From assembly GCA_017311315.1 (NCBI GenBank), contig CM029670.1:27896949-27960948 (forward strand): a stretch of 64,000 bases of DNA, given 5' to 3'. The position numbers and the translations under genes are program-made. Positions 22,021 through 32,963 of the stretch are shown piece after piece (within the stretch, counting starts at the first letter, position 1; each line of letters begins with the position of its first letter). The DNA comes from Dendrocalamus latiflorus. Lineage: Eukaryota; Streptophyta; Magnoliopsida; Poales; Poaceae. The notes under the pieces were generated by a model. That model was not told the DNA's origin. It saw nothing but the letters and a program-made list of their open reading frames with translations, and made no database searches.

Positions 22021-23235
22021 GTCACTGACAAGTGGGCTGTGGGGCCCAGATTTTCCAATCTATAATCCTCTATGATTTTACCACACTATTCCCTAGATCA
22101 GTAGATAATGCTCATAAATATATTACTGAACATCAAATACATATATTGCGGGAGTGTAACTAATACAGTAATAAACTTACACATGGGCCGATCAGGCTGA
22201 AGTTTTTAAAAAGTAGCAACGAAAATGGAAGCTTCACATAGGTGGGACCCTTAGGACACTTTCACAGGCAGCCAACTAGGGTTCGTTACCTCATCACCTT
22301 CCTAGCTTGTTACCACCCTTGCATGATCACAGGGCTTGTATTTCTCCTCTGTCTTATTGAATAATAGTAATTAAGCAGTAATGAGTCAAAGGTACTCAGC
22401 AAGCCAACACACAGAATGCAGTAATAACAGATGAAAGGCTAAACAAAAGGGAGGCTTAAGGTTCTTTTATTTGCGAAACATCACCATTTTGAGTTACAGA
22501 TATAGGAAATTCCTAAAACTTAGCAATTTTACCTAAAATAGATTTTCTATAGTATGTGAAAGATTGCAATAGTAGTATTATAGATCCATTCCAGTGTTAC
22601 ATGGTCCCTGTACCATATGCTAGTTTTCGAGTGTTACATGCGCTTACAGAACAAGAGATCATCATGAGGCCTTTACAATATCTCACCCCCTCATCATCTC
22701 ATACATATGGGCTTATCCCTTACGTAGAAGGTCCCATAAGTTGTGAAGGCCGAAAGTTTCACCATAACGACTAGCACAACTAAACTCTCCTCTTCACAAT
22801 GACTAGCGTACCTGGAAAATATCACCCACCACGTGGTGTCCCATTCAGGCCAGATCTTCTTTATCCTCTTGCACGTCCCCTCCTTCTCCCTATCGACGAG
22901 ATGAGTTTAAGGTTTTGGTAAATTATTTAGCCCACTCTACACTTTGCTGACTTGTGGTTGTACTATTGTACATTGGGAGATCATCACATGATTCTATCCT
23001 TAGGGCTATTTGGGTGGTTCTACCACAATCCAACACTCTGGTGCATCCACTTCACTAGCCCCTTGTACCATCCACCCAGATATTCAAGCAAGTTAGGGCT
23101 TTTGGTAGTATAAAATAACCAAGTTACAACATACCAGTTACTTCCCATTAGTGACTGCCCAAATCAATTTCTCATGTTTGAAATGATGACAGGGCTAATT
23201 AATGCTCCTGAGTATCTAGGAAGTAAGAGGGGGCA
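22021..23235 (-). mobile_element. 3' half of a long LTR, - orientation
   Basis: The reverse complement aligns with 3862-4870 and then 7060-7502, sharing stretches such as CTGATCTAGGGAATAGTG-like and GGTAGAACCRCYCAR-type sequence. It ends at TGACA (22021 on the + strand reads TGTCA). It lacks the 2.1 kb carried by the other copy. It has no coding capacity. It abuts copia A sequence at about 23236. Confidence 0.7.
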
Positions 23236-23239
23236 GCAT

Positions 23240-23625
23240 GAATGTCAAATTCACATCCATTGTCACACTGAAAAGATTTGATGGTGGACTCAAATTGGTT
23301 GTTGACAAGAGCGCAAAAGTGAGAGGGTAGAAAAAGTATTAGATTTTAGTTTAAGTGGGAATGTCCATAAGTGATGAGTAAAGTCATCGAGACAAATGAG
23401 ATAATACTTAAAACCTGATATGCGATGAATACGGGAAGTCTATAAATCATAGTGAATAAGTTCAAATGCTTTATTGGACTTGAATGTGGAACTATCAAAA
23501 GGGAGTCGTACATGACGTCCAAGTTGATAGGAATGGCATAAAGGAACATATGCCATGTGTTTATCATAGGGAATGAGAGATGACGGCAACAGACGGGAGA
23601 GAGTTATGACTAAGGTGTCCTAGTT
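23240..23625 (-). pseudogene. Copia A integrase fragment
   Basis: The - strand reads LWHCQLGH across the copia B junction, then FELIHYDL, TSRIHRISGFKYYLICLDDF and LWTFPLKLKS, the start of a Ty1/copia integrase core. The first catalytic Asp lies in IHYDL. The fragment stops near the second Asp (CDNG-like) at about 23245. The rest of copia A lies at 30989-31431 on the far side of the copia B insertion. Frames are broken. Confidence 0.8.
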
Positions 23626-23630
23626 GACAA

Positions 23631-24103
23631 TGTCGGGTTGATCTCGGCTAACAAACCCCGAGATTTCAAGGAGGCCATGCCTCCACTCGTGCCTTGATCG
23701 GAGGCGCAACCAACTTGTTTGGTTTTGGTCCCGGTCACCTAGCGCTATATAAAACAGAAGGGATTTTCGGTAGTTTAGGGTTTTACTATTGCTCTAAGCC
23801 ACCAAGTCCCGCACAAACCCGATCTCACAGAGCGCTCAGGTGGACGAAGACCGGGCCTCCTTCGTCTCCGTCCACGGCTTCACCGTCAGCCACCACTCAT
23901 CACCGCGCCGCTGACCACCTCCGTCCACGGCTTCACCGCTGCCGTCTCATGCCGGTCGATCACATCTACATCCACACCTCTCCATGGCTTCTCCCAGTTC
24001 GGGTATGTTGATTACGCTTCCGCTCTAAGAATCTTGCTAGGTGTTCATGTTTGACCTAGGGATTAAGCCTATTGTTCATGTTTAGACTTAGATAAAATTA
24101 ATA
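23631..24103 (+). repeat. 5' LTR of copia B
   Basis: It starts TGTCGGGTTGATC and ends AAATTAATA just before the PBS. A TATA box (TATATAAAA) lies at about 23746-23754. The 3' end is TA rather than the usual CA in both LTRs. Confidence 0.95.
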
Positions 24104-24104
24104 T

Positions 24105-24117
24105 TTGGTATCAGAGC
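24105..24117 (+). other. Primer-binding site of copia B
   Basis: TTGGTATCAGAGC follows the LTR after one base and is complementary to the 3' end of initiator tRNA-Met, the usual copia primer. Confidence 0.9.
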
Positions 24118-25330
24118 AACCCTAGATCACCTTGAACCCTAATTAAGCCCCAACCAAACTCGGATCCATTGATTAAAATTTCAGATCTAAAGTTTAGAGG
24201 CTCGGTTTAGAATACAGAAGGAGGGGACTTAGGAAATTTTTGCAAAAACCCTAATGAAAATTCCCAAAACCCAAATCAAACTTAGATTGGCGGCAAAAAA
24301 CTTATGTTTTGGAACCCCGGTTTCATTCGATCATGGGCGCTGCCATAGCTCCACTCGACGGCCGCGTGCGCAACTTCGGTTGCACGCGCGCGCTGGCGAG
24401 GAGGGCTGCGGAGGCGCCGCCTCACATCGCTTCATGCCGCCACTGACGCCGTGCCGCTCTCCACGCGAGCGCCGCCGCCGATGCTGTGATGTCGCTCCGC
24501 TCGAGTGCGCCGCCGTCGCCGCACTGCAGCTCCGCTCGAGCGCCGCCGCCGACGCCATGCTACCACCCGTGATTTTCGTGGTGAAAAGGAGGAAATGAGC
24601 TAGGGTTAGGGTTTTCAGGATTCTTAAGTCACCTGCGGCGCACACTCAGCCATCGTATTAGATCCTGCGTCCATCTTTTTGTGGGCCGAAATGGAGTTAT
24701 GGGCTGGCTGCGTTTCCAGCCGTGCATGAATCGTGTTTATGTGGGCTGGGCCGGTGCTTTTGAGCCGTATGGGCATTTTCGGGATGGCACGCGCGCGTGC
24801 ACGTTTTTGGGCTGCCGTGCGCGATTTTTCGGCCTAACGTGATTTTTTCGCACGTGCGCGAATTTCTTTTGGGCGCGCGCGTGTTTTTGGGCTGGTTCTT
24901 TTTTGGGGCCGGTTACAATAGTGTTTTTTCTTTTTTTATTTTTCAATGCATTTTCTTTTACTTAAGTCTACCTTTTGTGCACTGTTTTAATTATTTTTTT
25001 AGTTGCTCAAATTATGATGTATCATTACCACATTATTATGTCTCATCTCTGATTAAAATTGAACCAATGAGATATTTTAATTAGAGATTTTATTTTTTAT
25101 TTTGGCATTATGTATGCATATGACTACATTCTGACCAACGTTGACTGTAATCATGTGTCACCATATAAATTGTTAAGTTCTTTTTCATTTTCTGCCCAAT
25201 GGTGATATGAATTAAAACAATTTTTTTGCATGTTATTAATCAGACCAACGTAGGGTTAATTGCATGCAATATATATTCTTATGTTATTTCTAATTTTTGC
25301 CCTGTATTTTGATATTCAACAATAAATACT
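24118..25330. other. Long GC-rich then AT-rich leader of copia B
   Basis: No domain is seen in these 1.2 kb. A GC-rich patch (24330-24570) with short CGCCGCCG-type repeats is followed by GGGC-rich and then T-rich sequence. The copia at 62.4 kb has a similar GC-rich leader. Confidence 0.6.
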
Positions 25331-26240
25331 TCAAATGTTGCCACCACAATTGACAATATTGAGCAGCTCACAAGGAGCAATTTCCCACATGGAAAGAAAG
25401 AATTCATGTTGTCCTTGGAGTTTTGGACCTGGATTATGCTTTAAGAGTAGCTATTCCCGTTCCCCCAACCGTAGGTGAGGAAAATTATGATGAGAAAAAG
25501 AAAACGTATGAAGCTAATGCTGAGAAATGGAAGCGGTCCAATCGTCTATCACTAATGATTATGAAGACCTCTATCTCAGTTGGGATTAGGGGAGCAATCC
25601 CCAATTCTGAAAGTGTTAAAGAGTATTTGGCTTTAGTAGAGGAGAAATTTAAAGGCTCCACTAAAGTTTATGCCAGTACTTTGATCTAGAGGCTCTTAAC
25701 CACTAAGTATGATGGGTCTGGCAGTATCATGATGATGACCGATATGGCAGGAAAGCTCAAGAGCATGGACATGGAGATATCTGATGGTTTCCTAGTCCAT
25801 TTTATCATGACTTCTCTTCTTTCTAAGTACACGGCATTTAAGATCAATTACAATACTCAGAAAGAAAAATGAAGCATAAGCTATTTAATCGCCATGTGTC
25901 TCCAGGAGGAAGAAAGAATAAGGACGGAAAAGAGGGATTTTGCACTTCAAGTTGGTGGCTCTAACAAAAGGAAGTTCCAAGGGGACTTCAAATCTAAGAA
26001 AAAGCTGCAGTTCTCCCCTAATTCAGATAAGTTGGGGCCTAAAGTGCACAATGCACCTAAGCCCAATGTTGCTTCCGCTGGAGCACCTAAATGGGGGAAT
26101 GTCACTTCTGCAAGCAGCCAAGGCATTTCCAGAAGGATTGTGTTGGTTTTCTAAAATGGCTCGCAAAAAAGGGTAATGATACAATAACGTTCACTGGTGA
26201 AACTCTTTATGCTGATTTCTCTCTTAATTCTTGGTGGATT
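25331..26240 (+). pseudogene. Copia B gag and zinc knuckle
   Basis: The frame reads a UBN2-type copia gag: WKERIHVVLGVLDLDYAL, then KWKRSNRLSLMIMK and EYLALVEEKF. A TAG at 25687 breaks it, and further frames continue (MAGKLKSMDMEI, then LQEEERIR). A CCHC-like knuckle (FCKQPRHFQKDC) lies near 26106-26145 with the usual Gly before His changed to Arg. The protease starts with SWWI at 26229 and is cut by the solo LTR. Gag packages element RNA. Confidence 0.85.
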
Positions 26241-26241
26241 G

Positions 26242-27138
26242 TGATGTGACGATGGCCCGATCTTCCGAGAGGTACTGATAAGTCGATTGTGGAGATCTCG
26301 ACGTTGATGATCCAAAGGCTCCGACCAAAACAGATCGAATCCCTCACAATGACTACACCACTGCTCTGTTGGTTATCAACCGTGCCGAACACGGTTGACC
26401 TCGCCAAGAAGGCTATCTCCTGCAAACGAATCGAGAACACAAGCAAGAGAGTTTAAGATGCAATCTAAAATTACGAATAATGTTTAAGTTCACAAGTTGG
26501 GGTTCTTCAACCGAACATGTGGTGAAACTGCTAAGCAGAATAATCTCTTAAAAAAATTCAAGGAAAACTAAAGGGGTGCGACTTCCTTAAATAGGGAAGG
26601 GGGACGCCCCACTTATCTAATGAAAAGGGATGTGGTACTATTCATGATTACTGTTCATGTGGTCATGGTACTGTTCATGTGAACAGTACCGGCCCAAATA
26701 GCCCAAGTTACAAGGCCCTCGGCCCACTTTGACTCGGACTGGAAAAGTGACGTGACTTATTTTGTAGTTTCTGATCCTCGAGTGGAGTTTGGAAGTGAGA
26801 CCAGATCCATCTGCAAGTAGACTTCAAGAGCTTTCGAACGAGTACTCACGGGCCCCGAGAAGCCTTCTAGATCAAAAGTTATGGCCGTTTGAAGTTGACC
26901 TGTCAGGCTGAATCCGAATTGATTTGGAGGCTGAATTGGATTCCAAAACCTGTCCAACTTGAACCCTTGCTTCAATTGGTTCCAAAGTGATGTGGTGCTA
27001 CAAATATATATATTTTCATCATTAGGTAGCATCATATTCTCATTTAAAATGTGTTGAAGTTGAAGAAACGAATTCACCTTTAGTTCAATCTTGATATTGG
27101 CCGCTATGGTCGTACGTGTTGGTGACGTGGTCACATCA
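26242..27138 (-). mobile_element. Solo LTR inside copia B protease
   Basis: An 897-bp segment has ends TGATGTGAC...GTCACATCA (TG...CA) and perfect 5-bp duplications GATTG (26237-26241 and 27139-27143). Removing it and one GATTG restores the W-I-D-S-G protease active-site reading. On the - strand it has a TATTTAA box (about 26588-26595) with a leader, so its transcription sense is opposite to copia B. There is no internal coding region, so it is best read as a solo LTR left by recombination. Its family is unknown. Confidence 0.85.
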
Positions 27139-27465
27139 GATTGACTCAGGTGCAACTGTGCACGTTACCAACTCTTTACAGGGATTCCTTACTGCGAAAA
27201 CACTAAGAAAGGGGGAGCGAAGTCTTAGAGTCGCAGATGGAAAAGAAGCCGAAGTAGAATTAGTTGGATCTGTTTCATTAGTTTTGGATAGCGGCTTCAT
27301 GCTTCGTCTTAATATGTAGTCTATGTTCCTTTCATCAGGAGAAATTTGATTTCGGTTTCATTATTGGACGATGATGGTTTTAAATGTATTTTTGGTGACA
27401 ATAAATTCATTATTAAGTTTAATTCAAGTGATGTTGGTCTTGCCTTTAGATAACACAAGCTCTAT
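27139..27465 (+). pseudogene. Copia B protease
   Basis: The active site DSGATVHVTN follows directly after the solo LTR. A short retropepsin domain continues to VSLVLDSGF and is interrupted by an in-frame stop at about 27317. It would mature the polyprotein. Confidence 0.85.
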
Positions 27466-28740
27466 ATGCTTTCCCTTAATGAATCTCCTGTATCTTTGAA
27501 TGTGTGTGATGCTAAGCGTAAAAAGAATGACGAGACTTCTTCGAAATTGTGGCATTGTCGTTTAGGCCATATTTCGAGGGGGGGAATGGAGCATCTCATT
27601 AAAGGAGAAATTCTCCACCCATTAGATTTCTCTGACTCAGACCACTGCATTGATTGCATTAAAGGAAAATATGTAAAGCAAATAAAGAAGGGAGCCACTC
27701 ACAGCATAGGACTCTTAGAATTAATTCATACTGATATTTGTGGCCCTTTTCCTGTGACATCAGTGGATGGTTTTGATTCATTCATCGCATTCACTGATGA
27801 TTTCTCCCGTTATGGTTATATCTTTCCCATTAAAGACCAATCTGAATCATTTGACAAATTTATGATATTTAAGGCTGAAATTGAAAATCAGCACAACCTA
27901 AGAATTAAAGTAGTAAGATGGGACCGTGGGGGAGAATATTATGGAAGACATGCCCCTTATGGTCAAATTTCTGGCCCTTTCACTAAGTTCCTTCAGAAAA
28001 TAGCATTGTTGCCCAGTATTCTATGCCAGATGAACCTCAGCAGAATGGGGTAGCTGAAAGACGCAACCGTACACTTATGGACATGGTACAGAGCATGCTT
28101 AGTCATTATAGTTTACCAATTAGTTTGTGGATGGAAGCACTAAAGATAGCCGCACATATTTTTAATCGGGTTCCCAGTAAATCAGTACCTAAGACACCTT
28201 ATGAATTATGGACTAGGAAGAAACCAAGTCTGAAATATTTACGAGTATGGGGTTGTCGTGCTAAAGCTAAGATATTTAATCCACATATTGGGAAATTAGA
28301 CTCTAAGACAGTAAGTTGCCATTTTATTGGGTACCCTGAGAGATCCAAAGGGTATCGTTTTTATTGTCCTGATAGGATAACTAAGTTTGTAGAAACAAGG
28401 CATGCTGTGTTCTTAGAAAATAACGAGGACCTGGAGCCCAAGAAAATAGATCTTCGGGAGAAGCGGATTTATGTTCCTTCACCGCTCATCCTAGAGACTT
28501 TTATTCCTGTGCCTCAGGCAGTTGCACCTCCAGTAGAGAATACTGTTGTTGCACGCACTGTTGAAGTCTCTAAAATTCCTAATGTTACACCAAATGATGA
28601 GCCTCAGCAGTCTCCTGTAATAGCTGATGAACCTATTAGAAGATCACAGCGGGAGAGAAGATCTGCCATCCCAAATGATTATTTTGTTTATATGAATGAG
28701 GATATTAATGATATAGAGAAGGTAGATGATCCCACCTCTT
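27466..28740 (+). pseudogene. Copia B pre-integrase and integrase
   Basis: The pre-integrase motif LWHCRLGHISRGG is followed by HCIDCIKGK and the integrase core: catalytic Asp in IHTDICGPF, second Asp in VRWDRGGEYYG, and catalytic Glu in QQNGVAERRNRTL after a frameshift at about 28030. The region after it contains KTPYELW, VWGCRAKAKI and the conserved GYPERSKGYRF. It joins element cDNA to the genome. The frameshift splits core and C-terminal part. Confidence 0.9.
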
Positions 28741-29568
28741 ATAAGGAGGTCATGATGAGTAAACATTCTTCTAAATGGCTTGATGCCATGAAGGATGAAC
28801 TAAAGTCTGTGAGCACTAATGATGTATGGGACTTAGTAGAAATTCCTGACGGAGTCAAAACAGTAGGTTGTAAATGGGTCTTTTAGTAGAAATTCCTGAC
28901 GGAGTCAAAACAGTAGGTTGTAAATGGGTCTACAAAACCAAGCATGACTCTAAGAGAAATGTTGAAAGGTTCAAAGCAAGGCTTGTAGCAAAAGGCTTCT
29001 CACAAAGAGAGGGGATTGACTATAACGACACCTTTTCTCCTGTCTCAACTAAAGATTCATTCAGAATTGTTATGGCACTTGTAGCTCATTATGATTTAGA
29101 GCTGCATGAGATGAATGTTAAGACGACATTTCTTAATGGCGACTTGCAAGAGAATGTTTACATGGTTCAACCGGAAGGTTTTGTCATGGAAGGCAAGGAG
29201 CATATGGGATGTCGACTTAAGAAATCGATTCATGGTTTAAAACAAGCGTCGAGGCAGTGGTACGTCAAATTCGATTAGATCATAACGAGTTTTGGTTTTA
29301 AGGAAAATGAAGTTGATAACTACATATATGTTAAGTTCAAGGGGAGTAAATTCACCACCTTAGTATTTTATGTGGATGACATCTTATTGGCCAGCAGTGA
29401 TAAGGATATGCTGTTTGAGACTAAGAGATTTCTTTCATCTAATTTTGATATGAAGGATCTTGGTGATGCCCCTTATGTTCTTGCATTGAGATTCACCGAG
29501 ATAGGTCCAAAGGAATATTAGGTTTATCTCAGAAGGCATACATTGACAGAGTACTGAAGAGATACAAT
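28741..29568 (+). pseudogene. Copia B reverse transcriptase
   Basis: The frame shows KWVYKTKHDSKRNVERFKAR, LVAKGFSQREGIDY, LDVKT-like VKTTFLNGDL, HGLKQASRQWY and the catalytic YVDDILLA at about 29369. A 50-bp tandem duplication (28833-28932) puts a stop after the first copy of CKWV. Further stops lie at 29276 (TAG) and 29519 (TAG). The catalytic aspartates are intact. Confidence 0.9.
28833..28932 (+). repeat. 50-bp tandem duplication in copia B RT
   Basis: TTAGTAGAAATTCCTGACGG and the following 30 bases occur twice in a row with period 50. Because 50 is not a multiple of three, the second copy is out of frame with the first. Confidence 0.95.
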
Positions 29569-30330
29569 ATGCATAAGTGCTCTGGCTCGCCTGCTCCTAT
29601 TGTTAAGGGCGATAAGTTTGGGACATTTCAATGTCCAAGGAACCAATATGAAACTGATCAGATGAAGTCGGTCCTGTATGCTTCAGCTGTCGGAAGCATT
29701 ATGTATGCTCAAGTATGCACGCGCCCTGATTTAGCTTTTGTAACCAGGATACTTGGCAGATATCAGTCAAATCTAGGACCGGACCACTAGAAGGCCGTTA
29801 AGAAAGCTTTGCGCTATATGCAAGCTACTAAGCATTTCATGTTCACATATAAGAATTCTAATAGCCTTGAAGTTGTTGGTTATTCAAATTCAGATTTTGC
29901 GGGATGTGTTGATACTAAGAAATCCACGTCAGGTTATATCTTCACATTTGCTGGAGGAGCTATCTCATGGAAAAGCTCCAAACAAACCCTTACGGCGGCA
30001 TGTTATGAGGCTACCGGGCAGGCTGTATGGCTTAAGAACTTTATCCCGGGACTTAGAGTGGTAGACCGCATCTGTAAACCGCTCATCTTATACTGCGATA
30101 ACGAACCCGCAGTCTTTTATGCAAATAACAACAAGTCAAGTGGTGCTGCCAAACACATTGACATTAAGTATCATGTTGTGAAAGATAGAATCCGGGATCA
30201 AACCATCAATATCAAGCATATTAGTACTAAGTTAATGCTTACAGATCCGCTTACTAAAGGCTTACCACCCAATATTTTTTTGATCATGTTGCCGGCATGG
30301 GTTTATTGGAAAGCCTCTGATCCAGGATAA
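29569..30330 (+). pseudogene. Copia B RNase H
   Basis: After the RT thumb (SAVGSIMYAQVCTRPDLAF) the copia RNase H reads SNSDFAGCVDTKKSTSGY, ISWKSSKQ, ATGQAVWLKN, YCDNEPAVFYANN and the conserved KHIDIKYHVVKD. A stop in the connecting part at about 29788 (TAG) breaks the frame. It removes RNA from the RNA/DNA hybrid. Confidence 0.9.
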
Positions 30331-30497
30331 AAGGACCTTAAAGCAAACCAACTCCCATTAAGTATAATGAATATCCATTTCAAGATGGGATAGTACACTA
30401 TAGGTACTGAGGTTGTATGGCATTTCATTGGCCATGCAACACATTACCTTGGTATGCTGTTTTATTGAGAATGGGCTTATGATGTTAGCCTTATGAT

Positions 30498-30509
30498 CAA
30501 AGGGGGGAA
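30498..30509 (+). other. Polypurine tract of copia B
   Basis: The purine run AAAGGGGGGAA lies immediately before the 3' LTR and would prime plus-strand synthesis. Confidence 0.85.
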
Positions 30510-30983
30510 TGTTGGGTTGATCTCGACTAACAAACCCCGAGATTTCAGGGAGGCCATGCCTCCACTCGCGCCTTGATCGGAGGCACAACCAACTTGTTAG
30601 GTTTCGGTCCCGATAACCAAGCGCTATATAAAACAGAAGGGATTTTCGGCAGTTTAGGGTTTTACTGTTGCTCTAAGCCACCAAATCCCGCACAGACCCG
30701 ATCTCACAGAGCGCTCAGGTGGACGAAGACCGGGCCTCCTTCGTCTCCGTCCACGGCTTCACCGTCGGTCACCACTGCATCACCACGCCGCCGACCACCT
30801 TCGTCCACGGCTTCACCGCTGCCGTCTCACGCTGGTCGACCACATCTACATCCACACCTCTCCATGGCTTCTCTCAGTTCAGGTATGTTGATTACGCTTC
30901 CGCTCTAAGAATCTTGCTAGGTGTTCATGTTTGACCTGGGGATTAAGTCTATTGTTCATGTTCAGACTTACATCAAATTAATA
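30510..30983 (+). repeat. 3' LTR of copia B
   Basis: It starts TGTTGGGTTGATC and ends AAATTAATA, directly before the GACAA target duplication. It matches the 5' LTR with about 30 differences by eye. Confidence 0.95.
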
Positions 30984-30988
30984 GACAA

Positions 30989-31431
30989 TGCCATAGTGTT
31001 GCGGCTGAGGAAGAGGCATCGGTAATGAGGGCTTGGGCTAATGGTGGTCAAAGACGGTAGATGCTCCTGGAACTATTGCACCTAAGAATCTCATTCTTGG
31101 AGTGGAGATCCTTCATGGAAAGACCAAAAGGGTCAAACTCAACTGAGCAATGATTATCTGTGGTAAATTGTTGAACTAAAATGAGGTTTTTGATTATTTG
31201 TGGGGAGACAAGAACATTGTGTAGGTGCAATGACTGCTGTTGGGATGGAAAGGATGTATGGCCAGAAGAAATGACAGGAAGACAGGTGTCATCACCAACA
31301 ATGATGGACGGATCATGAGTATTAGAGGATAGGGGTAGGTGATATGATAGATTGCCAGGTTCATAGGTGAGGTGTGCAGACACGCCAGAGTCCATGTACC
31401 AGTCGGATGTGGTAGGTGGACGAAGCGTCAT
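30989..31431 (-). pseudogene. Copia A protease and start of pre-integrase
   Basis: The - strand reads WYMDSGVSAHLTYEPGNL, the copia protease active site, then VSPQIIKNLILVQQFTTDN, the usual spacer, and ends at TLWHC where copia B entered. The start of the frame is lost at 31432, where the TIR of the second CACTA copy begins. This implies that the CACTA element inserted into copia A between its zinc knuckle and protease. Confidence 0.85.
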
Positions 31432-31432
31432 A

Positions 31433-31790
31433 CACTACTACAGAAAAGGTCATCACAGACGGTTCGAAAACGTCATCACAGACGGTTTTGTGAACCGTCT
31501 GTATTTATGGGTCAGTGATAATCGAAGGTCATCACAGACGGTTTTCGAACCGTCTGTGATTATCAGCTATCACAGACGGTTTTTCAGTAAAACCCGTCTG
31601 TGATAGCTGATAATCACAGACGGTTTTGAGTTAAAAACCGTCTGTGATACTTATCATCACAGACGGTTTTTAGTGAAAAACCGTCTGTGATACTGATCAT
31701 CACAGACGGTTTTTAAGTAAAAACCGTCTGTGATTATCAGCTATCACATACGGTTTTTACTCAAAAACCGTCTGTGATATTCCCTTCAAC
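31433..31790. repeat. TIR and subterminal palindromes of the second CACTA copy
   Basis: The 14-bp TIR is followed by about seven units of ATCACAGACGGTTTT...AAAACCGTCTGTGAT. These terminal units mostly have GGTTTTT/AAAAACC arms, unlike the GGTTCT/AGAACC arms of the internal array. The 5' flank ATA (31430-31432) is the candidate 3-bp target duplication. Confidence 0.95.
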
Positions 31791-32094
31791 CCCTAAATAT
31801 ATTTCTGTTTATTGGCTAGCCTCAGGAAATGCTAGCCATGCCCTCTGAAACAAGCAGATAATCACAGACATAAAACATATACAATTCACACATCGCATTT
31901 CATTTCAGATACATTTCACATCTCAATTCATTTCACAGACATAAAACATCCAATTGACAACGCACTTCATTTCACAAACATAAAGCATCCATTTCGCAAA
32001 TCAATTCATTGAATTGAAATAAAATATCCATTAACAAATACACAATTGTAAAAGATCTACACTACATTTGCACTTAGAATTACAATAAAAAATC
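31791..32094. repeat. Diverged CATTTCACA-type repeats
   Basis: Short repeats such as ACATAAAACATCCAATT and CATTTCACA fill this stretch between the terminal palindromes and the protease gene. The first part is nearly identical to 60487-60640 in the small CACTA element. There is no coding frame. Confidence 0.7.
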
Positions 32095-32925
32095 ATTCTG
32101 GGCAGTGGAACTCTTCATCTGATCTTACGACTTTAGTCCACAAAAACCAAATGAACTCTCCTCGAATTTTTGCAAAGTCCGGCTGTTTCAATGCAGATGT
32201 AGAGATGGGCGCAGCCTGTCGATAGGAATATCAACGCGCGCACATATAAAACTTGACATGTATGAAATAAATGTGGAAAGATTGACAAACCTTAGAATGT
32301 GTGATCTTGGTGGAATCGAGGAGTAGTCTCATATGGTGGCACACGTAGTATCCACACGTGTTGCCCGGCTGCTGCTGGTGGCACTGCAAAAATAGAATGT
32401 GTTAAATCAAGTGGCATTACTACTAAGTATTGTATATGATTAATTAATGTGTAGCTAGCGAATATCCGAAAATTGCGATCATGTTTGAAGGGCTTGGCCC
32501 CTGTCGTCGAGCCACATGTTTGTTGAACGTATGTGGCGAACGACCTTCGTTATTCGAAAAAGTTAGATTAGTCATTCGGAAGGAAAGAAAGAGTACAATG
32601 TACGTACCTATCGAGTATTTTGGCGATAGCTGTGTACTTGGATTTGTTCTTACTTAGAGACTCAAGGTATATAGCCTTGTTCCATTTTGGTATAATTACA
32701 ATTAAATCCAATGGAAGTGCTCATTGTATGGCATAAGAACAAATTCCTTATTTTGGTGAGCCAGCAGTGCTTTTGCAATATAGTTCTCGACGAAGGATGC
32801 ATCCTCGTTGATGGTATCAGTGGCGACCAAGCGTGGGTCCAGGAAACCAATTGGTGATTTCGATGATCTAGCTTCGGTCAGCATGAATCTATATATACAC
32901 AGAAAAGCAACAAATTGTGACATAT
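32095..32925 (-). pseudogene. Ulp1-type cysteine protease, second CACTA copy
   Basis: Exons mirror 14512-15331. The first (32925-32640) has FLDPRLVATDTINEDASFVE and the catalytic His in HFHWI. The third (about 32385-32295) has the catalytic Cys in PGNTCGYYVCHH. The last carries DFAKIRGEF-like sequence. A one-base deletion after HWI shifts the frame, and the expected Asp in YLDSL reads as Glu after frame correction. The Cys is intact. Confidence 0.85.
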
Positions 32926-32963
32926 ATCGGTATTACGTGAACAGAAACTGTGATTGTACAGAC

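Larger units (their letters stand above)
23631..30983 (+). mobile_element. Complete Ty1/copia element B
   Basis: Two LTRs (23631-24103 and 30510-30983), a tRNA-Met-type PBS, gag, protease, integrase, RT, RNase H and a polypurine tract are all present in order. Five-base target duplications GACAA stand at 23626-23630 and 30984-30988. By eye the LTRs differ at about 30 of 473 positions, mostly transitions. The element inserted into copia A at the LWHC codons of its pre-integrase motif. It is not coding-competent: a solo LTR, a 50-bp duplication and several stops interrupt the frame. Confidence 0.95.

Noticed and set aside
24254..24645. GC-rich frames in the copia B leader
   Set aside because: Short CG-rich repeats open frames on both strands; no gag similarity before 25.3 kb.
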